Below, one piece after another: positions 24,182 through 32,501 of a stretch of 64,000 bases of DNA. Source of the stretch: an uncultured Ferrovibrio sp. GTDB lineage: Bacteria; Pseudomonadota; Alphaproteobacteria; Ferrovibrionales; Ferrovibrionaceae. The notes under the pieces are model-generated. The model searched no databases. It had not been told where the DNA came from and saw only the letters and a list, made by a program, of their open reading frames with translations. The translations under genes and the position numbers were made by a program. Location: contig NZ_CALGPC010000010.1 of the NCBI RefSeq assembly GCF_937960835.1, positions 62,001 through 126,000 of the forward strand, in the 5' to 3' direction. How positions within the stretch are numbered: position 1 is the first letter of the stretch; every line of letters starts with the position of its first letter.

Positions 24182-25627
24182 TCAGGCGGCCGCGAAATAG
24201 GCTCTCACGCGCTCCAACGTCTCGGCGTCGTTCAGCTTGTAGCGCGCGGCCACAAGATCATCGGTGATCCGCAACACCACGGCCTCGGCGTCGAAGTCAA
24301 GCGCCAGGACGGGGTTGCGGATCACGACCTTGATCGGCAGATGATCGCCCACTTCCACGCCACCGGGGCACGGGCCGAACAGCAGCCCTGACATGCTCCA
24401 GTTATGCAGGTGCATCCTGACCCCGCTCACCTCGACAACATCGTTCGGCCCGCCGAGGCCGCGCTGCCCCAAGCGGCGCCCGGCCGGCTTCACCACCTTG
24501 ATGAGCTGATCGCGGAACAGGGCAAGCAGACGCGTCTTGCGCTGCTCGACGATGTCGGCCTTCGCCACGAGTTCGGAAATCTCGCGGACCAGATCGGCAA
24601 AATCCTCCCGCGCCGCCTGCGGCCCCAGGAACTGCGATTTGAAATCGCGATGCTCCAGATAATGGTTAAACACGCCGAGCAGTTCGAAACGGGCATTGCC
24701 GTCGATGACGTCGTGATAAAGGCGCATCAGGAAAAGCAGTTTGTGGGCGATGTCGGGCTGCACCGCCAGAACCGGGTTCAACTGCTCGGGCGCTACGAAG
24801 CGGCCGAAACGGCGGTGCAACTGGCTGAAGATGGCTTCCTCCGCGAGCGGCGATAAGGCTGCAATCCGCTGCTTCAGATCCTGCAAGGCCTGCCATTCAT
24901 GATGCGGCTCAGCATGGAAAAGCGGCAACGTGCCGTTGAGCATTTCGGTCAGGCGCTCGCGGATGGCCGCCTGGCAATGCGGCAGCGGCAAAGATTGCCG
25001 CAGCCGGGTCAACGCCGGGCCGACCTCGACCGCACGATCCTCACCCGCCAGATAGAGACAGATCTCGATCATCCGGCGGCGGTTGATGTCGCCGAACAGG
25101 CTGGCTGCCGCGGCCTTCATCCGCAGCATTTCGGCCAGGGTCTGGTCGATCATGGCGCGGCTGGCGCCCTGCACGCCTGCTTCGATCAGGTCTAGGCAGA
25201 GCAATGCTCGTGCGCTCCAATCCTCGTTGAGGCGCAGCAGGCGGCTGAGGGTAATTCCTGCCCTCACCTGTCCATCCATCGAGTCATCCGCCAGCAGGCC
25301 GTCTCGCAGAGCTTGGTCCGCATTGGCCACAGATGGCAGAGCCTCCGCCCAGTCGGCAATGCGCTGCATCCCGGCCTCGGCCAGCGCGGTCAGTTCGTGC
25401 ATGCGCTCGTTGACGGGGCGCCTGTTGCGCTGGCCTTGCAAGAGCGCGATGCGCTGCAGAATTTCCTGGAAGCGCGCGCCGTCATCCAGCAGCAGGCGAT
25501 GCCGCGCCGGATCGTAGATCAACTCGACCGTCGTGATAGCTTGGCGTTCGAGATAAGGACGGGCGACCTGGAAGATCAGATCGCGCGCTGAATCTGCAAA
25601 GGCTTCAGCCTCGGTTTGGCAAAACAT
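24182..25627 (-). CDS. Large helical protein with C-terminal PilZ-like domain
   Basis: 481 residues. The first 380 residues are alpha-helical and unassigned. The C-terminal part (about residues 385-475) reads PAGRRLGQRG, then VRMHLHNWSMSGLLFGP, VGDHLPIKVVIRNP and LDFDAEAVVLRITDDLVAARY. This is the pattern of a PilZ domain, with an Arg-rich start and N-W-S-x-S-G in place of D/N-x-S-x-x-G. If functional it would bind cyclic di-GMP. The RxxxR motif is present as RRLGQR. It stands alone on the minus strand between the CBS gene and a lipoprotein gene. Confidence 0.6.
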   Translation of the reverse strand: MFCQTEAEAFADSARDLIFQVARPYLERQAITTVELIYDPARHRLLLDDGARFQEILQRIALLQGQRNRRPVNERMHELTALAEAGMQRIADWAEALPSVANADQALRDGLLADDSMDGQVRAGITLSRLLRLNEDWSARALLCLDLIEAGVQGASRAMIDQTLAEMLRMKAAAASLFGDINRRRMIEICLYLAGEDRAVEVGPALTRLRQSLPLPHCQAAIRERLTEMLNGTLPLFHAEPHHEWQALQDLKQRIAALSPLAEEAIFSQLHRRFGRFVAPEQLNPVLAVQPDIAHKLLFLMRLYHDVIDGNARFELLGVFNHYLEHRDFKSQFLGPQAAREDFADLVREISELVAKADIVEQRKTRLLALFRDQLIKVVKPAGRRLGQRGLGGPNDVVEVSGVRMHLHNWSMSGLLFGPCPGGVEVGDHLPIKVVIRNPVLALDFDAEAVVLRITDDLVAARYKLNDAETLERVRAYFAAA

Positions 25628-25747
25628 GGGAGGCAGAAAACGGGCAAAATTGACAGTACACTGAGGATGACCCGTATTCCGCTATCGCCGCAATGTCCGG
25701 CTTTGCGCAGTTACCAATATTCTACCTGCGCCAGCATGACGAACGGC

Positions 25748-26356
25748 CTATTTCCCCACCCAATTGTCATTTTCGGGTTCGGGCACCAGGTCGTTGCTCT
25801 CCCAGTTGAAGAGAACCAGGGCAGCCCACTCGGTGCGGTGCGAGAAGCCGTAAACCGGCTCAAGCGATTCGATCAGCTTGCCGGTCTTGGCGTTGTAGTT
25901 CGTCGCCGCGACCTTGATCACGCCCTGCCGCTTGTCGCGCTTAAACAGCGCGATTTCGGGCGTGTTCACCTCGCCCGCGAGCGGGATCGGAATGCCGTAA
26001 TCGGGGATGCCGAACAGCGTCTTCTTGCGGTCCAGAGAGATCGCGCCAACGCGCGGCTCGATGACAATATCCGCCGCATCCCGCGATGCGACCAGTTCGC
26101 CGCCCCGGCGCAAGATGCGGTCGCGCAAGGCGCTGATGAGATACTTGCTGTCGACGCCTTCGACATAGGACGCATCAACAAAGACCTTCGTACCCAGGGG
26201 GATGTTGAAGGCGAGCTTGTCAGCGGCGCGCTCAGCCGCAGTTGAGAACAGCAGCTGCTCGGTGGCTGTGCGTTCGGGTTCGCTTTCCCGCATGCTTGAG
26301 CAGGCCGCAAGCAACAAACAGATCAGCGTGGCAGACAGGACAGAGCCGCGGCGCAT
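25748..26356 (-). CDS. Lipoprotein of unknown function (DUF6655-like)
   Basis: 202 residues from the ATG at 26356 (AAAGG upstream). The N-terminus ends in the lipobox LLAAC at residue 19, so the mature protein is lipid-anchored. The body has ERAADKLAFNIPLGTKVFVD, DSKYLISALRDRILRRGGELV and ADIVIEPRVGAISLDRKKTLFGIP, a pattern seen in a conserved family of proteobacterial lipoproteins. Its role is not known. Confidence 0.75.
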   Translation of the reverse strand: MRRGSVLSATLICLLLAACSSMRESEPERTATEQLLFSTAAERAADKLAFNIPLGTKVFVDASYVEGVDSKYLISALRDRILRRGGELVASRDAADIVIEPRVGAISLDRKKTLFGIPDYGIPIPLAGEVNTPEIALFKRDKRQGVIKVAATNYNAKTGKLIESLEPVYGFSHRTEWAALVLFNWESNDLVPEPENDNWVGK

Positions 26357-26403
26357 CAGTAACCTTTCAGATGATGTTTCCTAATCCTGCAGAAAAGTGA
26401 CAG

Positions 26404-26432
26404 AAAAAAGGCCGGTCGTTGTGCGGCCGGCC
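26404..26432 (-). terminator. Rho-independent terminator of the gatCAB operon
   Basis: On the minus strand GGCCGG, an 11-nt loop, CCGGCC and then TTTTTTC. It starts about 30 bp after the gatB stop codon. Confidence 0.8.
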
Positions 26433-26460
26433 CCCTTCTCTGTTCTATGTTTTTGAGCGG

Positions 26461-27921
26461 TCAGCCCGCGAGCTTCTTCTTCAGCAGCTCGTTGACCGCG
26501 GCCGGATTGGCCTTGCCGCCCGAGGCCTTCATCGTCTGGCCGACGAAGAAGCCAAACAGCTTCTCCTTGCCCGCACGATACTCGGCCACCTTGTCGGCAT
26601 TGGCCGCCATCACCTCGTCGATCACCTTCTCGATCGCGCCGGTGTCGGTCACCTGCTTCATGCCCTTCTCTTCCACGATGGTCGCGGCATCCTTGCCGGT
26701 TTCCACCATCAGGGCGAAGACATCCTTGGCCAAGCGGTTGGAGATCGTGTTATCGGCGATCAGGTCGATCAGGCCGCCAAGCTTCTCGGGCGTGATGGTG
26801 AATTCCGCCATCGACTTGCCCGACTTGTTCAGCGCGCCGAAATACTCGGTGATTACCCAGTTGGCGCAGAGCTTGCCGTCGCGGCCCTTGGCAACCGCCT
26901 CGTAGAAATCGGCAGACTCTTTCTCCGCCACCAGCACGCTGGCGTCATAGGGGCTCAGGCCCAGCTTCTCAATGAAGCGCGCCTTTTTCTCATCCGGCAG
27001 CTCAGGCAGCGACTTGCGGATCTGCTCGACCCAGGCCGGATCCAGTTCCAGCGGCAGCAGGTCCGGATCGGGGAAGTAGCGGTAGTCATGCGCCTCTTCC
27101 TTGGAGCGCATGGACCGCGTGATGCCCTTGCTGGTGTCGAACAGGCGGGTTTCCTGATCAATCTTGCCGCCGTCTTCGAGGATCTCAATCTGGCGGCGCG
27201 CCTCGTATTCGATGGCTTGCTGCACGAAACGCACCGAATTGACGTTCTTGATCTCGCAGCGCGTGCCGAACGGCTCACCGGGGCGGCGGACCGAGACGTT
27301 GACGTCGGCGCGCATGGAGCCTTCCTCCATGTTGCCGTCGCAGGTGCCGAGATAGCGCAGGATGGTGCGCAGCTTCTTCAGGTAAAGCCCCGCCTCTTCC
27401 GCGTTACGCATGTCGGGCTCGGAGACGATCTCCATCAGCGCGACGCCAGAGCGGTTGAGGTCGATGAAGCTCTCGCGCGGGCTCTGGTCATGCAGGCTCT
27501 TGCCCGCATCCTGCTCCAGATGCAGGCGGGTAATACCGATCTCGCGCGTGCTGCCATCCGGCATGTCGAGGATCAGCTTGCCCGCGCCGACGATCGGCTG
27601 CTTGTACTGGCTGATCTGATAGCCCTGCGGCAGGTCGGCGTAGAAGTAGTTCTTGCGGTCGAACACCGAATGCAGGTTGATCTGCGCCTTCAGGCCAAGG
27701 CCCGTGCGCACCGCCTGCTCGACGCAATATCTGTTGATCACCGGCAGCATGCCGGGCATCGCCGCGTCGACGAGGCTGACCTGGTGGTTCGGCTCGGCGC
27801 CGAAAGCGGTCGCCGCGCCGGAAAAGAGCTTGGCCTTGGAAGTGACCTGGGCATGGACCTCCATGCCGATGACGACTTCCCACGGACCGGTCGCACCCTG
27901 GATGTAATCCTTCTCAGCCAT
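26461..27921 (-). CDS. gatB: Aspartyl/glutamyl-tRNA amidotransferase subunit B
   Basis: 486 residues from the ATG at 27921, with GGAGG upstream. GatB is the ATP-dependent kinase and tRNA-binding subunit of GatCAB, which turns Glu-tRNA-Gln and/or Asp-tRNA-Asn into the amidated forms. Signatures are WEVVIGMEVHAQ, KNYFYADLPQGYQISQYKQP and NRSGVALMEIVSEPDMR; the C-terminal YqeY-like tail ends in NPAAVNELLKKKL. It is the third gene of gatCAB, one base after gatA. Confidence 0.97.
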   Translation of the reverse strand: MAEKDYIQGATGPWEVVIGMEVHAQVTSKAKLFSGAATAFGAEPNHQVSLVDAAMPGMLPVINRYCVEQAVRTGLGLKAQINLHSVFDRKNYFYADLPQGYQISQYKQPIVGAGKLILDMPDGSTREIGITRLHLEQDAGKSLHDQSPRESFIDLNRSGVALMEIVSEPDMRNAEEAGLYLKKLRTILRYLGTCDGNMEEGSMRADVNVSVRRPGEPFGTRCEIKNVNSVRFVQQAIEYEARRQIEILEDGGKIDQETRLFDTSKGITRSMRSKEEAHDYRYFPDPDLLPLELDPAWVEQIRKSLPELPDEKKARFIEKLGLSPYDASVLVAEKESADFYEAVAKGRDGKLCANWVITEYFGALNKSGKSMAEFTITPEKLGGLIDLIADNTISNRLAKDVFALMVETGKDAATIVEEKGMKQVTDTGAIEKVIDEVMAANADKVAEYRAGKEKLFGFFVGQTMKASGGKANPAAVNELLKKKLAG

Positions 27922-27922
27922 C

Positions 27923-29401
27923 TTACTGCCTCCACCACGCCTGGGGGCGTGCGGTAAAGTTCGCCGCCTTCTCCAGCGTGCGGCCGACGCGCAATAGCAT
28001 CGCCTCGTCAAAGGGTTTGCCGATGAGCTGCAAACCAAGCGGCAGGCCATCGCCGTTCAGGCCGGCCGGCACCGACAGGCCCGGCAGGCCGGCCAGATTG
28101 ACCGGGACGGTGAAGACGTCGTTCAGATACATGGTCACCGGATCGTCGGTCTTGGCGCCGAGCGGGAAAGCCGCATTCGGCGCGGTCGGCGTCAGGATGG
28201 CATCGACGCGCTGGAAGGCCTGCTCGAAGTCCTTCTTGATCAGCGTCCGCACCTTCTGCGCCTTGGTGTAATAGGCATCGTAATAGCCCGCTGAGAGCAC
28301 GTAGGTGCCGATCATGATGCGGCGCTGTACCTCGCGGCCAAAACCTTCGCCGCGGGTGTTCTCGTACATCTCGATCAGGTCCTTGCCCGGCACGCGCAGG
28401 CCGTAGCGGACGCCGTCGTAGCGCGCGAGGTTGGAGGATGCTTCCGCCGGCGCGACGATGTAATAGGCCGGCAGCGCGTAATGGGTATGCGGCAGGTGAA
28501 TATCGACGATCTCGGCGCCGGCTTCCTTCAGCCAAGCCTTGCCCTGCTCCCACAGCGCCTCGATCTCGCGGTCCATGCCGTCCATTCGGTATTCGCGCGG
28601 AATGCCGATGCGCAGGCCCTTCACGCCGCCTTCGAGATTGGCGAGGTAGTCCGGCACCGGCAGGTCGACCGAGGTGCTGTCCTTCGGATCGAAGCCCGCC
28701 ATGGCCTGCAGCATCAGCGCGGAATCTCGCACGGTGCGGGTCATCGGACCGGCCTGATCGAGTGAGGATGCAAAGGCGACGATGCCCCAACGCGAAACGC
28801 GGCCGTAGGTCGGCTTGATGCCGGTGATGCCGCAGAGCGCCGCAGGCTGGCGGATCGAGCCGCCGGTATCGGTGCCGGTGACGCCCAGAGCAAAGCCTGC
28901 GGCAACCGCAGCAGCCGAGCCGCCTGACGAGCCGCCCGGCACCAGCTTCTCGCCGTTCTTGCCGCGCCAGGGATTAATCACCGGGCCGTAGTAGCTGGTC
29001 TCGTTCGACGAACCCATGGCGAATTCGTCGAGGTTCAGCTTGCCCAGCATCACCGCGCCGGCCTTCCAGAGATTGGCCGTCGCAGTGCTTTCATAGGTCG
29101 GGTGGAAGCCGTCCAGAATGTGGCTGGCCGCCGTGGTCAGCACGCCCTCGGTGCAGAACAGATCCTTGATGGCGAGCGGAATGCCGTCCAGCAGGCCCGC
29201 TTCGCCCTTGGCGCGCCGCGCATCCGAGGCCTTGGCCATTTCGCGGGCCTTGTCCGGCGTCTCGGTGATCATGGCGTTCAGCGGCTTGGCCGCCTGCATC
29301 GCCTCGATGCAGGCCTCCGTCAGCTCGACCGAGGTGAATTCCTTCTTCGCCAGGCCTTCCAGGGCCGAGGCAATCGTCAGGGTGGCGGGATCGATGCTCA
29401 T
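27923..29401 (-). CDS. gatA: Aspartyl/glutamyl-tRNA amidotransferase subunit A
   Basis: 492 residues. It is the glutaminase subunit with the amidase-signature Ser-cisSer-Lys triad: Lys in LAIKDLF, cis-Ser/Ser in the Gly/Ser-rich segment VPGGSSGGSAAAVAAG and TGTDTGGSIRQPAA. Ammonia is tunnelled to GatB. Its ATG shares one base with the gatC stop codon (TAATG), indicating coupling. Confidence 0.97.
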   Translation of the reverse strand: MSIDPATLTIASALEGLAKKEFTSVELTEACIEAMQAAKPLNAMITETPDKAREMAKASDARRAKGEAGLLDGIPLAIKDLFCTEGVLTTAASHILDGFHPTYESTATANLWKAGAVMLGKLNLDEFAMGSSNETSYYGPVINPWRGKNGEKLVPGGSSGGSAAAVAAGFALGVTGTDTGGSIRQPAALCGITGIKPTYGRVSRWGIVAFASSLDQAGPMTRTVRDSALMLQAMAGFDPKDSTSVDLPVPDYLANLEGGVKGLRIGIPREYRMDGMDREIEALWEQGKAWLKEAGAEIVDIHLPHTHYALPAYYIVAPAEASSNLARYDGVRYGLRVPGKDLIEMYENTRGEGFGREVQRRIMIGTYVLSAGYYDAYYTKAQKVRTLIKKDFEQAFQRVDAILTPTAPNAAFPLGAKTDDPVTMYLNDVFTVPVNLAGLPGLSVPAGLNGDGLPLGLQLIGKPFDEAMLLRVGRTLEKAANFTARPQAWWRQ

Positions 29402-29688
29402 TACTCGACCACCTTCGGAACAGTGTAGAAATCGCCCTGGCGCTGCGGGGCATTCTTCAGCACGGCTTCGGCGTTGCCGCCGTCGGTGACGACGTCATCG
29501 CGCATGCGCAGCTTCATTGGCATGACCGAGGTCATCGGTTCGACGTTTTCCGTATTAACAGCTTGCAGTTCCTCGACAAAGGAGAGAATCCGGTTCAACT
29601 CCGAGGTCATCGCGTCCAGCCGCTCCGGCTCCATCTTGAGCCGGGCCAGCTTGGCGATCTTGGCCACTGCTGTTCTATCCAATGACAT
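29401..29688 (-). CDS. gatC: Aspartyl/glutamyl-tRNA amidotransferase subunit C
   Basis: 95 residues, standard size. GatC wraps round GatA and stabilises the complex. Recognised from VAKIAKLARLKMEPERLDAM, LNRILSFVEELQAVNTENVEPM and the LRMRDDVV motif. It starts the gatCAB operon and is divergent from ruvX, with a 78-bp promoter gap between the two. Confidence 0.95.
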   Translation of the reverse strand: MSLDRTAVAKIAKLARLKMEPERLDAMTSELNRILSFVEELQAVNTENVEPMTSVMPMKLRMRDDVVTDGGNAEAVLKNAPQRQGDFYTVPKVVE

Positions 29689-29766
29689 GCGCTGTCCGTT
29701 CTTGACTGAGTCCGCTATAGTATGGGGCGAATCCCCTTGAAATAGCGGCGGAAAGTATCACCCGGC

Positions 29767-30315
29767 ATGCCCCCCGGCAACCCTGACTCACCCCCTGAAA
29801 AGCCGGCCGGCACGCCGCCGGAAACCGCGCCGCAGCCCGCCCGCTTCCGCCCGGCGCACGGCCCCGTGCGACTGCAGCCGGGGCAGCGCTATCTGGGCCT
29901 GGACCTGGGCACCAAGACGATCGGCCTGGCGCTGTCGGATGCCGGGCACCGGATCGCCAGCCCCTATGCCACCATCCAGCGTCGCAAATTCAAGGATGAC
30001 GCAGCCGAGCTGGTTCGGATCGCGCAGAAGGAAGGCGTTGCCGCCTTGGTGTTGGGCCTGCCGGTGAACATGGACGGCAGCGAAGGCCCGCGCTGCCAGG
30101 CCGCCCGCGCCTTTGCCCGCAACATCGCGCAGCACCTGCCCGTGCCCATCGCGCTGTGGGACGAGCGGATGAGCACCATGGCGGTGCAGCGCATGATGAC
30201 GGACGAAGCCGATCTCAGCCGCGCCCGCCGCGCCGAACTGGTGGACAAGCTGGCCGCGAGCTACATCCTGCAGGCTTATCTGGACTGGCTGACGGCGCAG
30301 TCCGACCCGCGATAA
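29767..30315 (+). CDS. ruvX: Putative pre-16S rRNA nuclease / Holliday junction resolvase YqgF
   Basis: 182 residues. The RNase H-like fold has YLGLDLGTKTIGLALSD with the first acidic residue, LVLGLPVNMDGSEG, LWDERMSTMAVQ with the catalytic Glu, and DKLAASYILQAYLD with the last Asp. An extra Pro-rich N-terminal tail of about 35 residues precedes the domain. YqgF matures the 5' end of 16S rRNA. A terminator follows. Confidence 0.92.
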   Translation: MPPGNPDSPPEKPAGTPPETAPQPARFRPAHGPVRLQPGQRYLGLDLGTKTIGLALSDAGHRIASPYATIQRRKFKDDAAELVRIAQKEGVAALVLGLPVNMDGSEGPRCQAARAFARNIAQHLPVPIALWDERMSTMAVQRMMTDEADLSRARRAELVDKLAASYILQAYLDWLTAQSDPR

Positions 30316-30344
30316 CCGCCCAATACTCGATAGCTGACGCGATA

Positions 30345-30370
30345 ACTGGCCGGTTACTCCGGCCGGTTTT
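30345..30370 (+). terminator. Rho-independent terminator after ruvX
   Basis: Stem ACTGGCCGG / CCGGCCGGT (one T-G pair), loop TTACT, followed by TTTT. It begins 29 bp after the ruvX stop. Confidence 0.8.
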
Positions 30371-30474
30371 AGGGCTGCCCGTACCCGGATTATCTGTTAG
30401 GTTTGATGCCGCCAACTACCGGCGGCACAGCCGGACAATGAACCCGGACGCCCAGACAGTCTCGCAGGGAAGTC

Positions 30475-31713
30475 ATGACCGATTTCGCCATTCCCGCCGG
30501 CCAGCCCGCCGCTCCCGCCAATCGCGACCTCAAGGTGATGGCGCTGATCGGCATCGCGCATGGCTGCAGCCATTTCTTCCAGCTCGTCCTGCCGCCGCTG
30601 TTTCCCTTCCTGAAGGATGCCTTCGCGGTCAGCTACACGCAGCTCGGCCTGGTGATGACGCTGTTCTACGTGACTTCGGGCGTGCTGCAGACGCCGGCCG
30701 GTTTCCTGGTGGACCGGATCGGGGCGCGCAACGTGCTGATCGGCGGCCTGGCGATCTTCTGCACCGCGATCCTGCTTTACGGTCTGGTGCCAAGCTTCTG
30801 GATGCTGCTGCCGGTCGCGGTGATGGCGGGCATCGGCAATTCCGTTTTCCATCCGGCCGATTTTTCGATCCTGAATGCCTCGGTCGATCAGAAGCGGCTC
30901 GGACGCGCCTATGGCACGCATACCCTGGGCGGCAATCTCGGCTGGGCGCTGGCGCCGGTGCTGATGGCGGGCGGCGCCGCTTTGCTCGGCTGGCGCGCAG
31001 CGCCGATTGTCGCCGCGCTGATCGGCTATGCCATCCTGGCGGCGGTGCTGCTCAACCGCGACCTGCTGAAGGAAGATGCAGGTGCGGCACGCCGCGCCGC
31101 CGTGAAGGCCGGCGAGAAGACAGCGGCGCTGGGGCCTTTGTTGACCATGCCGGTGGTGATGTGCTTTGCCTATTTCCTGCTGCTGTCCTTTGCGCTGATC
31201 GGCGTGCAGAACTTCCTGCCCGCCACGCTGGATGCGCTCTATGGCACGCCGCTGGCGCTCGCCACCACGGCGCTGACCGCCTTCCTGCTCGGCGCGTCAC
31301 TCGGCGTGATGGTCGGCGGCTTTGCCGCGGACTGGGGCCTGAAGCTGGAGGTGATCGTCATCTCCGGCCTGCTGGGCGCGGCTGCGACGATGCTGCTGGT
31401 TGCCAATTTTGACCTGCCGAGCTTCCTGCTGGTCGGCGCGATTGCCGGCGCTGGTTTCCTGCAGGGCTTCACGACGCCGTCACGCGACCTGATCGTGCGC
31501 GGCGCGGCGCCCAAGGGCGCCTCTGGCCGGGTGTTCGGCTTTGTTTATTCCGGCCTCGATGCCGGTTCGGCCCTGGCGCCGCCGGTGATCGGCCTGCTGC
31601 TCGATCACGGCATGCCGGACCGCGTGCTGTGGTTCGTCGCAGGTATGCTGGGGCTGACCACGCTGACCGCCGTTGCGATCCGGCGGAAATCGGCCAGCCC
31701 CGCGGCAGCCTGA
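30475..31713 (+). CDS. MFS transporter, fosmidomycin-resistance (Fsr) type
   Basis: 412 residues with twelve predicted membrane helices in two halves. The opening AHGCSHFFQLVLPPLFPFLKD, then YTQLGLVMTLFYVTSGVLQTPAGFLVDRIGARN, fits the Fsr-type subgroup and contains the MFS A-motif region. Such carriers export antibiotics or metabolites, or take up small acids. The substrate cannot be read from sequence. It is convergent with the following gene, four bases apart. Confidence 0.85.
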   Translation: MTDFAIPAGQPAAPANRDLKVMALIGIAHGCSHFFQLVLPPLFPFLKDAFAVSYTQLGLVMTLFYVTSGVLQTPAGFLVDRIGARNVLIGGLAIFCTAILLYGLVPSFWMLLPVAVMAGIGNSVFHPADFSILNASVDQKRLGRAYGTHTLGGNLGWALAPVLMAGGAALLGWRAAPIVAALIGYAILAAVLLNRDLLKEDAGAARRAAVKAGEKTAALGPLLTMPVVMCFAYFLLLSFALIGVQNFLPATLDALYGTPLALATTALTAFLLGASLGVMVGGFAADWGLKLEVIVISGLLGAAATMLLVANFDLPSFLLVGAIAGAGFLQGFTTPSRDLIVRGAAPKGASGRVFGFVYSGLDAGSALAPPVIGLLLDHGMPDRVLWFVAGMLGLTTLTAVAIRRKSASPAAA

Positions 31714-31717
31714 ATCC

Positions 31718-32110
31718 TCAGGCCGGCAACAGGTCGAAGTGGAAGGTCTTGTTGATGACCTGCCAGCGGCCGTCGAGCTTGATCAGGCTGAGATAGTCGG
31801 TGAACAGCTTAGGCGGAATGGCGCAATTCAGCTTGACCATCGCCGTGTTCGGCCCGGTAAGATCGACCGACAGAATGCGTTCGTATTCACGCGTCTGATT
31901 TTTCGATTTCGGCGAGGGGCGGCTTGCGATCAGTTCGCACCATTGCTCGCGCGGGATATCGACCAGCGTACCTTCGGTCGATGAAAACAGATGCGCCGCC
32001 GGATGGAAGGCCTGCCGCAGCTTCTCCACATCGCCTTCGTAAAGGCCGTCCAGATAGACCTGGACCACCGACAGGATCGCGTCGATCTGCGGGTTGCTCA
32101 TATTACCCAT
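31718..32110 (-). CDS. NTF2/SnoaL-like protein (lumazine-binding-like DUF)
   Basis: 130 residues from the ATG at 32110, preceded by GGAGGAAAC. A single cone-shaped NTF2-like domain is recognised from VVQVYLDGLYEGDVEKLRQAFHPAAHLF, the middle strands and the end SLIKLDGRWQVINKTFHF. Members of this group act as small enzymes or binding proteins of diverse function. No catalytic residues can be assigned. Confidence 0.8.
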   Translation of the reverse strand: MGNMSNPQIDAILSVVQVYLDGLYEGDVEKLRQAFHPAAHLFSSTEGTLVDIPREQWCELIASRPSPKSKNQTREYERILSVDLTGPNTAMVKLNCAIPPKLFTDYLSLIKLDGRWQVINKTFHFDLLPA

Positions 32111-32501
32111 GATGTTTCCTCCATGATGCGGGCAGAAGACCAGCGCCGGTAAAGCCGGTCAAGCATCCGGCCAGGCCTGCGCGATTACCGCCTGGAAACG
32201 GCGGCCTTCCGCACAACATTGTAAAATGGAGTGCTCCGGCGCGACGGCAGATGGGGCTTGCGTATGGGCTCCGGTCTGCTTAGGGTTTCAGTACAAATAT
32301 ATAAGATATCAAGCTTGGGGCCATCCCGGCCCAGGACTTGAACGAGGAAACGCTGTCTGCCCGCCGGTCCTCCGGGGGCAATTCCCCAGAAAGATCGAAC
32401 CGGCTCAGTGCCGACGGTCCGAGTTGTTGGTGCTGTTGAGTTCAAGACTGCCGGAACGATCCGGCGAAGAACGATAGACAACCACGGGAGGGCGTATACG
32501 C
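32111..32501. other. Gene-free leader region upstream of the sugar ABC operon
   Basis: 391 bp with no supported gene. It holds the start of the SnoaL-like gene (minus) and the promoter region of the ABC operon (plus). An AT-rich stretch lies at 32296-32310 (ACAAATATATAAGAT), a possible -10 area. A palindrome GCCGGA-ACGA-TCCGGC is at 32450-32465 and a second, GCGTATACGC, lies directly before the ATG (32492-32501). GGGAGGG at 32486-32492 is the ribosome binding site. Confidence 0.6.
32450..32465. promoter_or_regulatory. Candidate LacI-type operator before the ABC operon
   Basis: Perfect 6-4-6 palindrome GCCGGA-ACGA-TCCGGC with a central CG, the general geometry of LacI-family operators. It lies 36 bp before the start codon. 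No LacI-family gene is in the window. Confidence 0.35.
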
